Source: Zavarzinella formosa DSM 19928
Lineage (GTDB): Bacteria > Planctomycetota > Planctomycetia > Gemmatales > Gemmataceae
DNA: 44,581 nucleotides
Direction of reading: 5' to 3'
Assembly: GCF_000255705.1 (NCBI RefSeq)
Contig: NZ_JH636441.1
Coordinates: 63,148 to 107,728 of the forward strand
The notes under the pieces are model-generated. The model was not told where the DNA came from, did not search any database, and saw nothing but the letters and a program-made list of their open reading frames with translations. Of the stretch, positions 1 to 8,037 are shown one piece after another; position 1 is the first letter of the stretch; every line of letters begins with the position of its first letter. A program made the position numbers and the translations under genes.

Positions 1-2
1 CC

Positions 3-155
3 CTCGCGGCCGCCGCGCTGGCCCCCCTGCGGGCCAAGGCCGAAAGCCAACACCGGGACGACTTCACCCAACTCTGGGCCGGCCAAAACACCAGCGGTTG
101 CCGCGAAGTGTCGGCCGCCGATTTGACAAGAGAACTGACGGGCGGGATCGTGTAA
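3..155 (+). CDS. Nitronate monooxygenase-like protein, C-terminal fragment
   Basis: Only the last 50 codons are inside the window, open from the left edge in frame 3 to TAA at 153-155. The end of the product reads DFTQLWAGQNTSGCREVSA followed by an Ala/Leu/Arg helix. This pattern (Trp-Ala-Gly-Gln, then Arg-Glu, then a short helix) matches the C-terminus of FMN-dependent nitronate monooxygenases (2-nitropropane dioxygenase family), which oxidise alkyl nitronates. The FMN-binding TIM barrel lies outside the window, so the assignment rests on tail similarity alone. About 190 nt without a recognisable gene follow. Confidence 0.5.
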   Translation, partial: LAAAALAPLRAKAESQHRDDFTQLWAGQNTSGCREVSAADLTRELTGGIV

Positions 156-348
156 ACACGCCGTGCCATTCCACGCACCGGTTCCAAAGAGACCGGGGGA
201 AGAGGGGTCAGTCGCGTCAGCCCAAAGATTCCACCGTCGGATTCGCCGCCGGGCGAGGAAATTCGTCGGATATTCTTGCGCTCCCGGCGAAACGTCGCTA
301 ACATCAGAAATGGTGTTTGATCCAAAATCTCAATCCGAGGGGCGTGTG

Positions 349-447
349 ATGGCGAAAGGCAATAATTCACAGGGCAAGGAAAAGAAGAAACCGAAGAAGG
401 GCGCGAAAGCCGCCCCGGTGAAGGCGACCCCGCCGCCGAAGAAGTAA
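349..447 (+). CDS. Tiny Lys/Pro-rich basic protein (MAKGNNSQGKEKKKPKK type)
   Basis: This is a 32-residue, extremely basic protein. The ATG at 349 is preceded by a purine-rich GAGGGG about 8 nt upstream. The opening MAKG followed by Asn/Gln and a Glu-Lys-Lys-Lys-Pro-Lys-Lys run matches small conserved proteins of about 50 residues seen in many Gram-negative genomes; their function is unknown to me. The second half is Ala/Lys/Pro and ends in PPPKK. It contains no hydrophobic segment, so it is likely cytosolic and possibly nucleic-acid binding by charge alone (inference). An alternative is a chance reading frame, but start, RBS and familiar N-terminus argue against that. Confidence 0.55.
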   Translation: MAKGNNSQGKEKKKPKKGAKAAPVKATPPPKK

Positions 448-743
448 GTCTCGCAGCGGGGGCGGGGCAGGCAACTCATCGGGTTAATCCCCCGAAGCCG
501 TGAGTGCGAATCCCGCCCCCCGCGATTGCCAGACCCCAAGCGGGTTAGTAATGGCATCCGTCAAATTCACATCTTCGAATATCCGGCAACATCTACTCTT
601 TCCAAAAGCATCATGCCAATCCGCTGGCGACAAGCGGGCAAAAAAATACCAGATACGAAAACTTTTTGTCCGGTCGCTCGTCAAACAGGCTGTCTCACAT
701 CAAATGCTTCCCGTCTGTTCTCCGTACTCGAAGGAGATGTTCG
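448..743. other. Intergenic region without a recognised gene
   Basis: About 296 nt between the Lys-rich peptide and the VWA lipoprotein. The reading frames crossing it lack family resemblance and a ribosome-binding site. The 3' end becomes AT-richer and carries the AAGGAG site of the next gene. No convincing sigma-70 promoter or terminator was seen. Confidence 0.5.
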
Positions 744-2759
744 ATGTTTCATCAGCGATTTGCACGCCGCTATCGGGCGCTGGCCACCGGTCTGTTCGCC
801 ACCGCGTTGATCGGCCTCGCCGGTTGCGGCAAAACCGATCCTCCTGTTGCTCAGCAACAGCCCAAGGACGAATTGGTTGCCGCAGCGAAAGATGAACCCA
901 AGTCCGAAAAGATTGGATTCGATGCTGATCTGGCGGCGGCCACAAGGGTTGATAAAGAAGATGTGGCCAATGTTCGTGCTCCGAAATCGGATGAGCCTGT
1001 TGGTTTGGAGAATGTGGCATCCCCTGTTCCACCCCAAACATCTAGCACTGGTTTGTCGATTGATGGCATGAAGGGCCGCAATGGGGGAACCCGTGAAAAA
1101 CTGCTCAAGGCTGGCGGCGGCAACTTAAAAGACGTCAAAGACAGGCTTTCCCGTCGGTCGCCCGCAAGGGATGCCAGTGGTGAAAGCCAGCCGGCCAATG
1201 AACTGATGGAACATCCGCTTGTGGACGGCAAGCCTCTGGGTGGCAAACGAGGGGCTGCACGGCTGGCAGTTCAGCCAGCGGGGGAAGGCGACAAATACGA
1301 CGACGCTGATTCCCGTGAGGAAGCCTATCAGCACTTGGAAGACAACGCCTTCAAGACGGTGAAACTTGACCCGCTTTCCACGCTGTCGGCCGCCGTGGAC
1401 ACCGCCGCTTATTCCAACGTGCGGTCGCGGCTCAACGAAGGGACGCTGCCCCCCAAGGACATGGTGCGCATCGCTGACTTCCTCAATTACTTCCCCTACG
1501 ACTACGCCCCGCCGACCGACGGCAAGCCGGTGAACTTCAAGCTGGAAATGGCCGCCTGCCCGTGGAATGAAAAGCACAATCTGCTGAAAGTTGGCCTGAA
1601 ATCGAAAGTGATCGAGAAGGACAAACTTCCGGCCCGCAACTTGGTGTTCCTGATCGACACTTCGGGATCGATGAACTCGCCGAATCGGCTGCCGCTGGTG
1701 ATTGAGTCAATGAAGTTGCTCGTCGAACAACTCTCCGACCGTGACCGGGTGAGCATCGTCACCTATGCCGGCGCCGCCGGTTTGCGGTTGCCGCCGACGC
1801 CGGGCAACCAAAAAGAAAAGATCATCAATGAGATCATCAACCTTCAATCCGGCGGCTCGACCAACGGCGAAGGAGGCATCAAGCTTGCTTATGAGCAAGC
1901 GGAAAAGACCTTCATCAAAGAGGGAATCAACCGGGTGATTCTGGCGACCGATGGCGACTTCAACGTCGGCGTCTCCGACAACGCCCAACTGATTCGGATG
2001 ATTGAGGACAAGCGGAAGACCGGCGTCTACCTCACCATCCTCGGCTACGGCATGGGCAACCTGCACGACGACCGATTGGAACAACTCGCCCACCACGGCA
2101 ACGGGCACTATGCCTACATCGACTCGCTCGACGAAGCCAAAAAGTTGTTCGTGGAGCAAGGGGCGGCGTTGGTCACGGTCGCCAAGGATGTGAAGTTGCA
2201 AATCGAGTTCAACCCGGCCAAGATCGCGGGCTATCGGCTCATTGGTTACGAGAACCGCATTCTGAAGACGGAAGATTTCCGCAACGACGCGAAGGACGCC
2301 GGGGACATGGGTTGCGGCCACACCTGCACGATGTTGTTCGAGATCGTCCCGGTGGGTGAGAAAGTGCCGTCATCGGATGTCGAACCGCTGAAGTATCAGA
2401 CCACCCCGCAACTGACCGACGCCGGGAAGAGCGGCGAATGGCTGACGACCCGGATGCGTTACAAAGACCCGGAGACGGACAAAGCCTCCGAAGTCAGCGC
2501 CAGTTTCGACGGCAAGGACATCGCCAAGGACGCCAGCAAAGACTTCCGCTTTGCGGCCGCCGTCGCCGCCTACGGCATGTTGTTGCGGGACAGCGACTAT
2601 GTCGGCAATGCTGATTTGGAAAAGGTGCTGACGTGGTCCAAGGGATCGCTGGGTGAGGACAAAGGAGGCCATCGGGCCGAGTTCACCCGCTTGGTGGAAA
2701 AGACCAAGGACATCGTGACGAAGAAGCGGGAACAGGCTCCCGCCACGCCGAAACCGTAA
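744..2759 (+). CDS. VWA-domain lipoprotein, YfbK type (vWF_A / DUF3520)
   Basis: This 671-residue envelope lipoprotein starts at the ATG at 744, chosen because AAGGAG lies 7 nt upstream (731-736) and a lipoprotein signal follows: charged N-region, hydrophobic core and lipobox LAGC with Cys28. After a low-complexity linker of about 150 residues comes the YfbK-type N-terminal module (around 210-290, with FLNYFPYDY). A von Willebrand A domain follows, with an intact MIDAS motif DTSGS at residues 305-309 and ATDGDFNVG further on. The C-terminal part, about 490-660, matches DUF3520. VWA domains bind protein partners through a divalent metal; YfbK-type proteins are of unknown role and are often named calcium-activated chloride channel homologues without proof. 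The gene stands alone and ends in a strong hairpin. Confidence 0.88.
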   Translation: MFHQRFARRYRALATGLFATALIGLAGCGKTDPPVAQQQPKDELVAAAKDEPKSEKIGFDADLAAATRVDKEDVANVRAPKSDEPVGLENVASPVPPQTSSTGLSIDGMKGRNGGTREKLLKAGGGNLKDVKDRLSRRSPARDASGESQPANELMEHPLVDGKPLGGKRGAARLAVQPAGEGDKYDDADSREEAYQHLEDNAFKTVKLDPLSTLSAAVDTAAYSNVRSRLNEGTLPPKDMVRIADFLNYFPYDYAPPTDGKPVNFKLEMAACPWNEKHNLLKVGLKSKVIEKDKLPARNLVFLIDTSGSMNSPNRLPLVIESMKLLVEQLSDRDRVSIVTYAGAAGLRLPPTPGNQKEKIINEIINLQSGGSTNGEGGIKLAYEQAEKTFIKEGINRVILATDGDFNVGVSDNAQLIRMIEDKRKTGVYLTILGYGMGNLHDDRLEQLAHHGNGHYAYIDSLDEAKKLFVEQGAALVTVAKDVKLQIEFNPAKIAGYRLIGYENRILKTEDFRNDAKDAGDMGCGHTCTMLFEIVPVGEKVPSSDVEPLKYQTTPQLTDAGKSGEWLTTRMRYKDPETDKASEVSASFDGKDIAKDASKDFRFAAAVAAYGMLLRDSDYVGNADLEKVLTWSKGSLGEDKGGHRAEFTRLVEKTKDIVTKKREQAPATPKP

Positions 2760-2781
2760 GTTGTTCGGACGGTTTACCGTG

Positions 2782-2837
2782 CCACGAAAGCCCGAGAGCC
2801 GCATGATTGACTTCATGCGGCTCTCGGGCTTTCGTGG
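2782..2837 (+). terminator. 25-bp perfect hairpin after the VWA gene
   Basis: Arms 2782-2806 and 2813-2837 are perfect reverse complements with a 6-nt loop, starting 22 nt after the VWA stop codon. No U-tract follows (GGACACATCG), so it is not a canonical intrinsic terminator. It probably stabilises the 3' end or terminates by another route (inference). Confidence 0.65.
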
Positions 2838-3240
2838 GACACATCGACATATTTGAAATCACCACTCTGTCCGTAATCCCGGCGGGAGCGTCGCCCGCAT
2901 CATTGGATGACGAAGAAAGCATCGGGGCGGGGAGGGCACTCGTCGCCCCAGCCACAGGCAGACTTCTTCCCAATTATCGGGCGACATCACATCGAAAATC
3001 GCAAGGATTACGCCAATTGACCGGTGTGGATCGATTGACGGGGACCGGGGAAAATCGGAAGCGGCCCGCCTTGTTCTCACGGGCGTTCTCTCCCGCTCAT
3101 CTGCTTGGTTGACAGTCGGTGAATCAATTCATTTTCACTTTTATCGCCGTTCGCAAATCCAATGGCATACGGCGTGCTTTCTCTCATTGAAGTAACAAGT
3201 GCGGTGTCGCCGCCAATCACCCTCCAACACGAGAATTCCC
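2838..3240. other. Intergenic region, no gene recognised
   Basis: About 400 nt between the hairpin and the DUF1328 gene. It contains GC-rich segments of the CCCGGCGGGAGCG kind followed by an AT-richer stretch near 3115-3160. Short reading frames exist, but none has an RBS or a recognisable product. The upstream control of the DUF1328 gene should lie in the last 100 nt; no clear -35/-10 pair stood out. Confidence 0.45.
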
Positions 3241-3411
3241 ATGCTACGTTTTGCCATTGTTTTCCTGATTGTCGCCTTGATTGCCGCCGCCATGGGTTTC
3301 GGCGGGATCGCCGGCGAGGCGGCTTACTTCGCCAAGATCCTGTTCTTTGTGTTCATCGTGCTGTTTGTCGTGTCGCTGGTCATGGGCAATCGCGGCCGAA
3401 TCGATGTGTGA
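3241..3411 (+). CDS. DUF1328 small membrane protein (YtjA-like)
   Basis: This 56-residue protein starts [20 protein letters not shown], followed by Gly-Ile-Ala-Gly, then a second hydrophobic segment ([20 protein letters not shown]) and a short polar tail. The two helices separated by [10 protein letters not shown] are the hallmark of DUF1328/YtjA, a widespread family of tiny inner-membrane proteins of unknown function. The start at 3241 is chosen because it gives the usual family length; an upstream in-frame ATG at 3199 would add a non-hydrophobic extension. It sits 66 nt upstream of nadD on the same strand and may be cotranscribed, but nothing links the two functionally. Confidence 0.85.
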   Translation: MLRFAIVFLIVALIAAAMGFGGIAGEAAYFAKILFFVFIVLFVVSLVMGNRGRIDV

Positions 3412-3477
3412 GCGTCGGCCCCGTGTCCCCGGTTGCCATACAATGCCCGGACGGCAACCACACGGCGGCTTTTCCCC

Positions 3478-4083
3478 ATGCGGATTGGTATTTTCGGCGG
3501 CACGTTCGACCCGGTTCACACGGGTCATCTCATCATGGCCGAACTGGCCCGCGAACAGGGCAGGCTCGATCAACTCTGGTTTGTTCCCAGCTACAAGCCC
3601 CCGCATAAGCAGGAACAGGAAATCGCCCCGTTTGATCGTCGCGTGGACATGTTGAACTTCGCCCTCGCCGGCCAGGAAGAGAAATTTCGCGTCGATCTCA
3701 TCGAACAGCAACGCCCCGGCCTGAGCTACACGACGGACACCCTCGCCGCCCTGCATGAACAGCATCCGGGGAATGAATGGTTCCTGCTCCTTGGGGCCGA
3801 CTGTTTGCCGGATTTGCCGAAATGGCATGAGCCAAAAGCCCTGTTGAAACAAGCCGCTCTTTTGACGGTCGCCCGGCCCGGCCACACGCAAATGACCGCC
3901 GAACAATTGGCCGCTTCCATCGGGATCACCCCGGAAGAAGTGCGGTTGCAGGCGGTTCAAGTCCCGCTGATCGACATCTCCAGCCGAGACCTGCGGCGGC
4001 GGGTCCGCGAGGACCGCAGCATCATGTACCAAGTCCCCCGCGCGGTGGAAGTCTACATCCGCGAGCGAAAGTTATACCGCTAA
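3478..4083 (+). CDS. nadD: Nicotinate-nucleotide adenylyltransferase
   Basis: This 201-residue cytosolic enzyme transfers AMP from ATP to nicotinate mononucleotide, giving deamido-NAD in NAD biosynthesis. The N-terminus MRIGIFGGTFDPVHTGHL holds the nucleotidyltransferase signature with the T/HxGH motif. Further family marks are FVPSYKPPHK, LLLGADCLPDLPKW and, near the C-terminus, the ISSRDLRRR variant of the ISSTxIR motif. Length is normal. The ATG at 3478 is preferred over one at 3433 because it places the GGTFDP motif at the usual distance from the N-terminus. rlmN follows after 28 nt on the same strand. Confidence 0.95.
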   Translation: MRIGIFGGTFDPVHTGHLIMAELAREQGRLDQLWFVPSYKPPHKQEQEIAPFDRRVDMLNFALAGQEEKFRVDLIEQQRPGLSYTTDTLAALHEQHPGNEWFLLLGADCLPDLPKWHEPKALLKQAALLTVARPGHTQMTAEQLAASIGITPEEVRLQAVQVPLIDISSRDLRRRVREDRSIMYQVPRAVEVYIRERKLYR

Positions 4084-4111
4084 GTTCCCGTCGTTTCGGT
4101 AGAATAGTCCG

Positions 4112-5188
4112 ATGGAACTCTCAATCCTCCCTTTCGCACCGCTGACGCCCCGGCCCGCCTTCCTCGAACAGTCGGACGACGCCTTCCGGGCGTGGCTGGC
4201 CGAGCAGGGCCAGCCGGCCCTGCGCATGAAGCAGCTTCGCCGCTGGATTCTCGCCAAACGCGCCGAATCATTCGAGACGATGAGCGACCTGCCCAAGGAT
4301 TTGCGCGCCGCCCTCACGGAAAACTACTCCCCCCTCGGCACCCGCATCGAACGGCATCTCGAAGCGAAAGACGAGACGCACAAACTCCTCGTCAAACTGC
4401 ATGACGGCCGGACCATCGAATGCGTGTTGATTCAGGATGCCCCGCGCCGCACCGCCTGCATCAGCACGCAAGTGGGTTGTGCGATGGGATGCGTGTTTTG
4501 CGCCTCCGGCTTGAACGGGGTGGTGCGGAATCTCACTTCGGCCGAGATCCTTGAGCAACTGGTGCGATTGCGAAACCTCACGCCGGAAGACGGCCGGCTT
4601 TCGCACATCGTGGTCATGGGAATGGGCGAACCGCTGGCGAACCTCGATAACTTGGTGGAAGCCCTCGAAGCGGCCGGGCACAAGGATGGCCTCGGCATCG
4701 GGGCCAGGCACATCACCATCAGCACGGTGGGGCTGCCGCCGAAAATTCGCCGGCTCGCGGATTTGGGTAAGCAGTATCATCTGGCCGTTTCGCTGCACGC
4801 CCCGAACGATCGGTTGCGAAGCAAGATTGTGCCGACCAACGAGAAGACCGGCATCACCGAGATCATGGAGGCCGCCGAATACTTCTACGAGAAGACCGGC
4901 CGACAGGTGACTTACGAATATGTCCTGCTCGGGGAACTGAACGATTCGCCGCTCGAAGCCCGCGAATTGTCGATGTTGCTATCGGGCCGCAAGGCTCACG
5001 TGAACCTGATCCCCTTCAACGACGTGGAAGGGCTTCCCTACAAACGCCCGACGGACAACGCCATCCGCACGTTTATCGAGGTGTTGCAAAAAGGGGGCGT
5101 CAGCGTGAAGGTCCGCAAGCGAAAGGGTTCGGAGATCGACGCCGCTTGCGGTCAACTGCGGCGAAAAGTGGAAAGCGGCCAAGCCTGA
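4112..5188 (+). CDS. rlmN: 23S rRNA (adenine-C2)-methyltransferase RlmN
   Basis: This 358-residue radical-SAM enzyme methylates C2 of A2503 in 23S rRNA and of A37 in some tRNAs. The 4Fe-4S motif CxxxCxxC is Cys123, Cys127, Cys130 within STQVGCAMGCVFCASG. Cys116, seven residues before the cluster, and Cys346 near the C-terminus (DAACGQL) occupy the places of the two catalytic cysteines known in E. coli RlmN. Other family marks are VVMGMGEPLANLDN, HITISTVGLPPKI, LAVSLHAPND and HVNLIPFN. Length is normal for the family. It ends 6 nt before the end of the convergent CRTAC1 gene, with no room for a separate terminator. Confidence 0.96.
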   Translation: MELSILPFAPLTPRPAFLEQSDDAFRAWLAEQGQPALRMKQLRRWILAKRAESFETMSDLPKDLRAALTENYSPLGTRIERHLEAKDETHKLLVKLHDGRTIECVLIQDAPRRTACISTQVGCAMGCVFCASGLNGVVRNLTSAEILEQLVRLRNLTPEDGRLSHIVVMGMGEPLANLDNLVEALEAAGHKDGLGIGARHITISTVGLPPKIRRLADLGKQYHLAVSLHAPNDRLRSKIVPTNEKTGITEIMEAAEYFYEKTGRQVTYEYVLLGELNDSPLEARELSMLLSGRKAHVNLIPFNDVEGLPYKRPTDNAIRTFIEVLQKGGVSVKVRKRKGSEIDAACGQLRRKVESGQA

Positions 5189-5193
5189 AGTTT

Positions 5194-6975
5194 TCACTTC
5201 GGCGGAGTGATCGTCTCGGGTTTCGGATTCCCCTCGGTGATTCGCCAATATCGGCCCGGTTGGAGGCCGTCGTATTGTTCCTCTTTGCCGTTCGGCCAGC
5301 GGACGGTCAGCCGGCCGACCTGGCTGGCGGCGCCGAGGCCAAATCGCAGCCGGGAATCTCCCGTTGAAAGATAGCTCCCGCCGCCGTGGGTAAAGCGGGT
5401 CAGTTTGCGGCCGTTGACCTCCAGCGTGACCGTGGCTCCGGCCACATCCCGGCGATCCCGGCCGGCCAGTGAAATCCCCAGCCAGTTGTTGGTGGTTCCC
5501 GTTGCTCCCGCCACATTGCGGAGCAGGACCACCGGCTCGTTTTGATGGGTGATGATCAAGTCCGGCCAGCCGTCGTCGTCGAGATCGGCAACCGCCAACC
5601 CGCGACCGCCGTACTGGCCGCGAAAGTAGGGGCCGCCTTTGCCGGGAATTTCGCGGAACTGTCGGCGGCCGTCATGTTGTTCGTTGCGCAACAACACCGG
5701 GCGCTGTTTGACGGTCGAACCGGTCGGATGCCGGAGAACGTGCCCGTTGGAGATCACCAAGTCTTCCCAGCCGTCGTTGTCAAAGTCGACAAATCCCGTT
5801 CCGAAACCGACGAATTGACGGCCAAGACGGGCAACGCCGGCCGACTGGCTGTCGTGTCGAAAACCCGTCGGCCCGAGGTTTCGATACAGGGCGTGGAGCT
5901 CCCCCTGATAGTTGGTCACCCACACACTCGGGCGGCCGCTCTCGTCATAGTCGGCCGCGTCCACCCCCATGCTGCCGTTGAACAATCCGGTGTCGTCTAG
6001 GGCGCACCCGGTGGCCCGGCCCCGTTCCTCGAATTTCATTCCGCCCCGGTTCACATACAGGAAATTGTCCCCGCCGTCGTTGGCGACGTAGATGTCCGGC
6101 CGGCCGTCCGCGTCCAAATCGGTGATCAACACCCCCAAGCCCTTGCCATCCGGCCGCAGCGGGGCGGTCGCGGTGATGTCCGCGAATGTGCCGTCCCCTT
6201 TGTTGCGGTAGAGGCGGTGTTGGAGCGGCCCGAATTGATGCGGGGAGCAGACATCCTTGGTCGTATCCCGTCCCTGCCCGGTGCATTTGGGATCATTGGC
6301 GAAGGACCAGTCCGTGTAATAACACACATACAAATCGGGGAAGCCGTCCCCGTCCAAGTCTCCCCAAGCCGCGCTGGTGGCCCAGCGGGTGTCCGTCAGC
6401 CCGGCTTTTTCGCTCACGTCCTCAAAACGGCGGCCGCCGTTGCCGTCCGATACGTTGTGGTACAAAACGGTGCGATTCCAGCCGGTGACGAGCAAATCGG
6501 GGAAACCATCCCGGTCGTAATCGCCGGCCGTTGCCCCGTGCGAATAGAAGACAGGGCCGTCCAACCCGGCTTGGGCGGTCACATCCGCGAACTTCCAATT
6601 GCCAAGGTTGCGATAGAGCTTCCCCGGCAATCCGCGAATCTGCGGGGCGGAGTCTCCCTCGAAATAGCCGCCGCCGGGGAAGAACAGATCAAGCCGGCCA
6701 TCGCCGTCATAATCCAGCACGGCCACCCCGCAACCGAGGGATTCGAGAATCGTGTAACGGTTAGCCTCTTCGCCATTGCGGCAGGTGAAGACCACGCCAC
6801 TGCCGGGGGTCACATCCTCGAAAATGACCGGCCCGGCGGGTTCTTCGGTTTTGGGGGCGGCCTCCGGGGAAACTTCGACGGCCGGTTTTGCCCGTGTGGC
6901 GAACCACACTCCACCGGCGATGAACAGTGCCACGACGGCCCCGATGGCGATCAACAGACGGCGGGAAGAACTCAC
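5194..6975 (-). CDS. CRTAC1-type FG-GAP/ASPIC-UnbV membrane-anchored protein (copy b)
   Basis: This 593-residue protein probably starts at the GTG at 6975, which overlaps the stop of the upstream TPR gene (GTGA) and has AAGGGGAA in front. It has one N-terminal transmembrane helix (about 5-27), an acidic linker, then FG-GAP/VCBS repeats with the Ca-binding DxDxDG pattern (DYDGDGRLDLFF, DYDRDGFPDLLV, DLDGDGFPDLYV, DLDADGRPDIYV, DFDNDGWEDLVI, DLDDDGWPDLII). These make a predicted beta-propeller. The C-terminus is an ASPIC/UnbV domain with GGGSYLSTGD, LRFGLG and VRWPNG. A Cys pair lies before SPHQFG and LYRNKGDGTF, as in copies c and d. The family is surface or extracytoplasmic; no biochemical role is known to me. 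It is last of four genes in the cytochrome-led operon. Confidence 0.85.
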   Translation of the reverse strand: MSSSRRLLIAIGAVVALFIAGGVWFATRAKPAVEVSPEAAPKTEEPAGPVIFEDVTPGSGVVFTCRNGEEANRYTILESLGCGVAVLDYDGDGRLDLFFPGGGYFEGDSAPQIRGLPGKLYRNLGNWKFADVTAQAGLDGPVFYSHGATAGDYDRDGFPDLLVTGWNRTVLYHNVSDGNGGRRFEDVSEKAGLTDTRWATSAAWGDLDGDGFPDLYVCYYTDWSFANDPKCTGQGRDTTKDVCSPHQFGPLQHRLYRNKGDGTFADITATAPLRPDGKGLGVLITDLDADGRPDIYVANDGGDNFLYVNRGGMKFEERGRATGCALDDTGLFNGSMGVDAADYDESGRPSVWVTNYQGELHALYRNLGPTGFRHDSQSAGVARLGRQFVGFGTGFVDFDNDGWEDLVISNGHVLRHPTGSTVKQRPVLLRNEQHDGRRQFREIPGKGGPYFRGQYGGRGLAVADLDDDGWPDLIITHQNEPVVLLRNVAGATGTTNNWLGISLAGRDRRDVAGATVTLEVNGRKLTRFTHGGGSYLSTGDSRLRFGLGAASQVGRLTVRWPNGKEEQYDGLQPGRYWRITEGNPKPETITPPK

Positions 6976-8027
6976 GATTTCCCCTTTTGACCTTCCAGCC
7001 GTCGCTGGATATCGGCCTCGATTTTCTTCGTTTTTTCCAGCCATTCCGCAGCCTCCGTCTCGCGGCCAAGTTCCTGAAGGCATCGGGCGAGCATGGAGGT
7101 TTGCTCATATCCGTTCGGTTTGAGTTTGATCGCTTTTCTCAAGTGTCGTTCCGCGTCCGGCAGACGGCCGCGAGCCATGTCGATCGCCCCGGCCTCGGTC
7201 AACACAGCCGCGTCATCCGGCCGGGCGGCCAGCAACTCGTCGATCACGGCGGCGGCGGCGGACAACTCCCCGAGATGGCGTTGACACCGGGCCAGTTCCA
7301 GCCGGACCGCCGGTTCCCGGTGGCCGTGCCGCTCCAGCCATTCCAAATGGCTCATGGCTTCGACGGGTTCTTCACGCGAAAGGTACGTGATGATCGCCAG
7401 CCTCGCGCGGGCATGATCTTCGCGAAGGGCGATCGCGGCCCGAAGGTCGATGGCCGCCTCCGTGCCTCGGGCGATGCCCATCAGCATCTCTCCCCGCCAG
7501 CAAAGCCATTCGGCCCGGTCGGCGGGAGACGCTTCGCGGGCGAGCAAAAGATCAATCGCCTTGATCGCCGGCTGCGGCTGGCGGGCCGTCATCAGCCCTT
7601 GCGCCAATGCCTCCATCATGGCCGTGGCAAACGGGCTGTCCGGATTCTCCTTGACGAAGTTCATCACCGAATGAGAATTGGACACATCGCCGTTCTGCGA
7701 CCGGCGCATCTCTCTTTCCAATTCAATTGATTGACGGTCGCCCCCCGCTTTCTCGTAGGCCGCCAGATGTTGCTCGGCCACTTCATCCTGGCCGCCTCGC
7801 CGGGCCGCCCTGGCCGCAAGGAGATGCGCCTCGGCCGAATCGGGATGGCGGGCGATGTGTTGTTCAAAGAGTTGGATGGCGGTTCCGAAATCGCGGTCGG
7901 CCACGGCTTCCTGAGCCAGTTGCATTTCCGTTTTGCGAGTCCCGCCGGTGCGCAGGAACAGCACGACCGCGATGACCGCCGCCAGCACGCCGCCGAATAA
8001 AACCGGCTTGGGAATTGAAGACAACAT
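6972..8027 (-). CDS. Membrane-anchored TPR protein
   Basis: This 351-residue protein begins with one transmembrane helix (PKPVLFGGVLAAVIAVVLFL) and continues almost entirely as tetratricopeptide repeats: DFGTAIQLFEQHIARHPDSA near the start, then ATEAAIDLRAAIALREDHA, LSAAAAVIDELLAARPDDA and LPDAERHLRKAIKLKPNGY. TPRs form helical solenoids that bind partner proteins, so a scaffold role at the outer face of the cytoplasmic membrane is likely (inference). GGGAAG stands right before the ATG. It begins 10 nt after CRTAC1 copy a and its stop overlaps the start of copy b by 4 nt, so the four genes are probably cotranscribed and translationally coupled. Confidence 0.85.
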   Translation of the reverse strand: MLSSIPKPVLFGGVLAAVIAVVLFLRTGGTRKTEMQLAQEAVADRDFGTAIQLFEQHIARHPDSAEAHLLAARAARRGGQDEVAEQHLAAYEKAGGDRQSIELEREMRRSQNGDVSNSHSVMNFVKENPDSPFATAMMEALAQGLMTARQPQPAIKAIDLLLAREASPADRAEWLCWRGEMLMGIARGTEAAIDLRAAIALREDHARARLAIITYLSREEPVEAMSHLEWLERHGHREPAVRLELARCQRHLGELSAAAAVIDELLAARPDDAAVLTEAGAIDMARGRLPDAERHLRKAIKLKPNGYEQTSMLARCLQELGRETEAAEWLEKTKKIEADIQRRLEGQKGKS

Positions 8028-8037
8028 ACTTCCCGGA

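Noticed and set aside
2807-3112. 101-codon frame after the VWA gene
   Set aside because: It starts inside the terminator hairpin, has no RBS and yields no recognisable protein.
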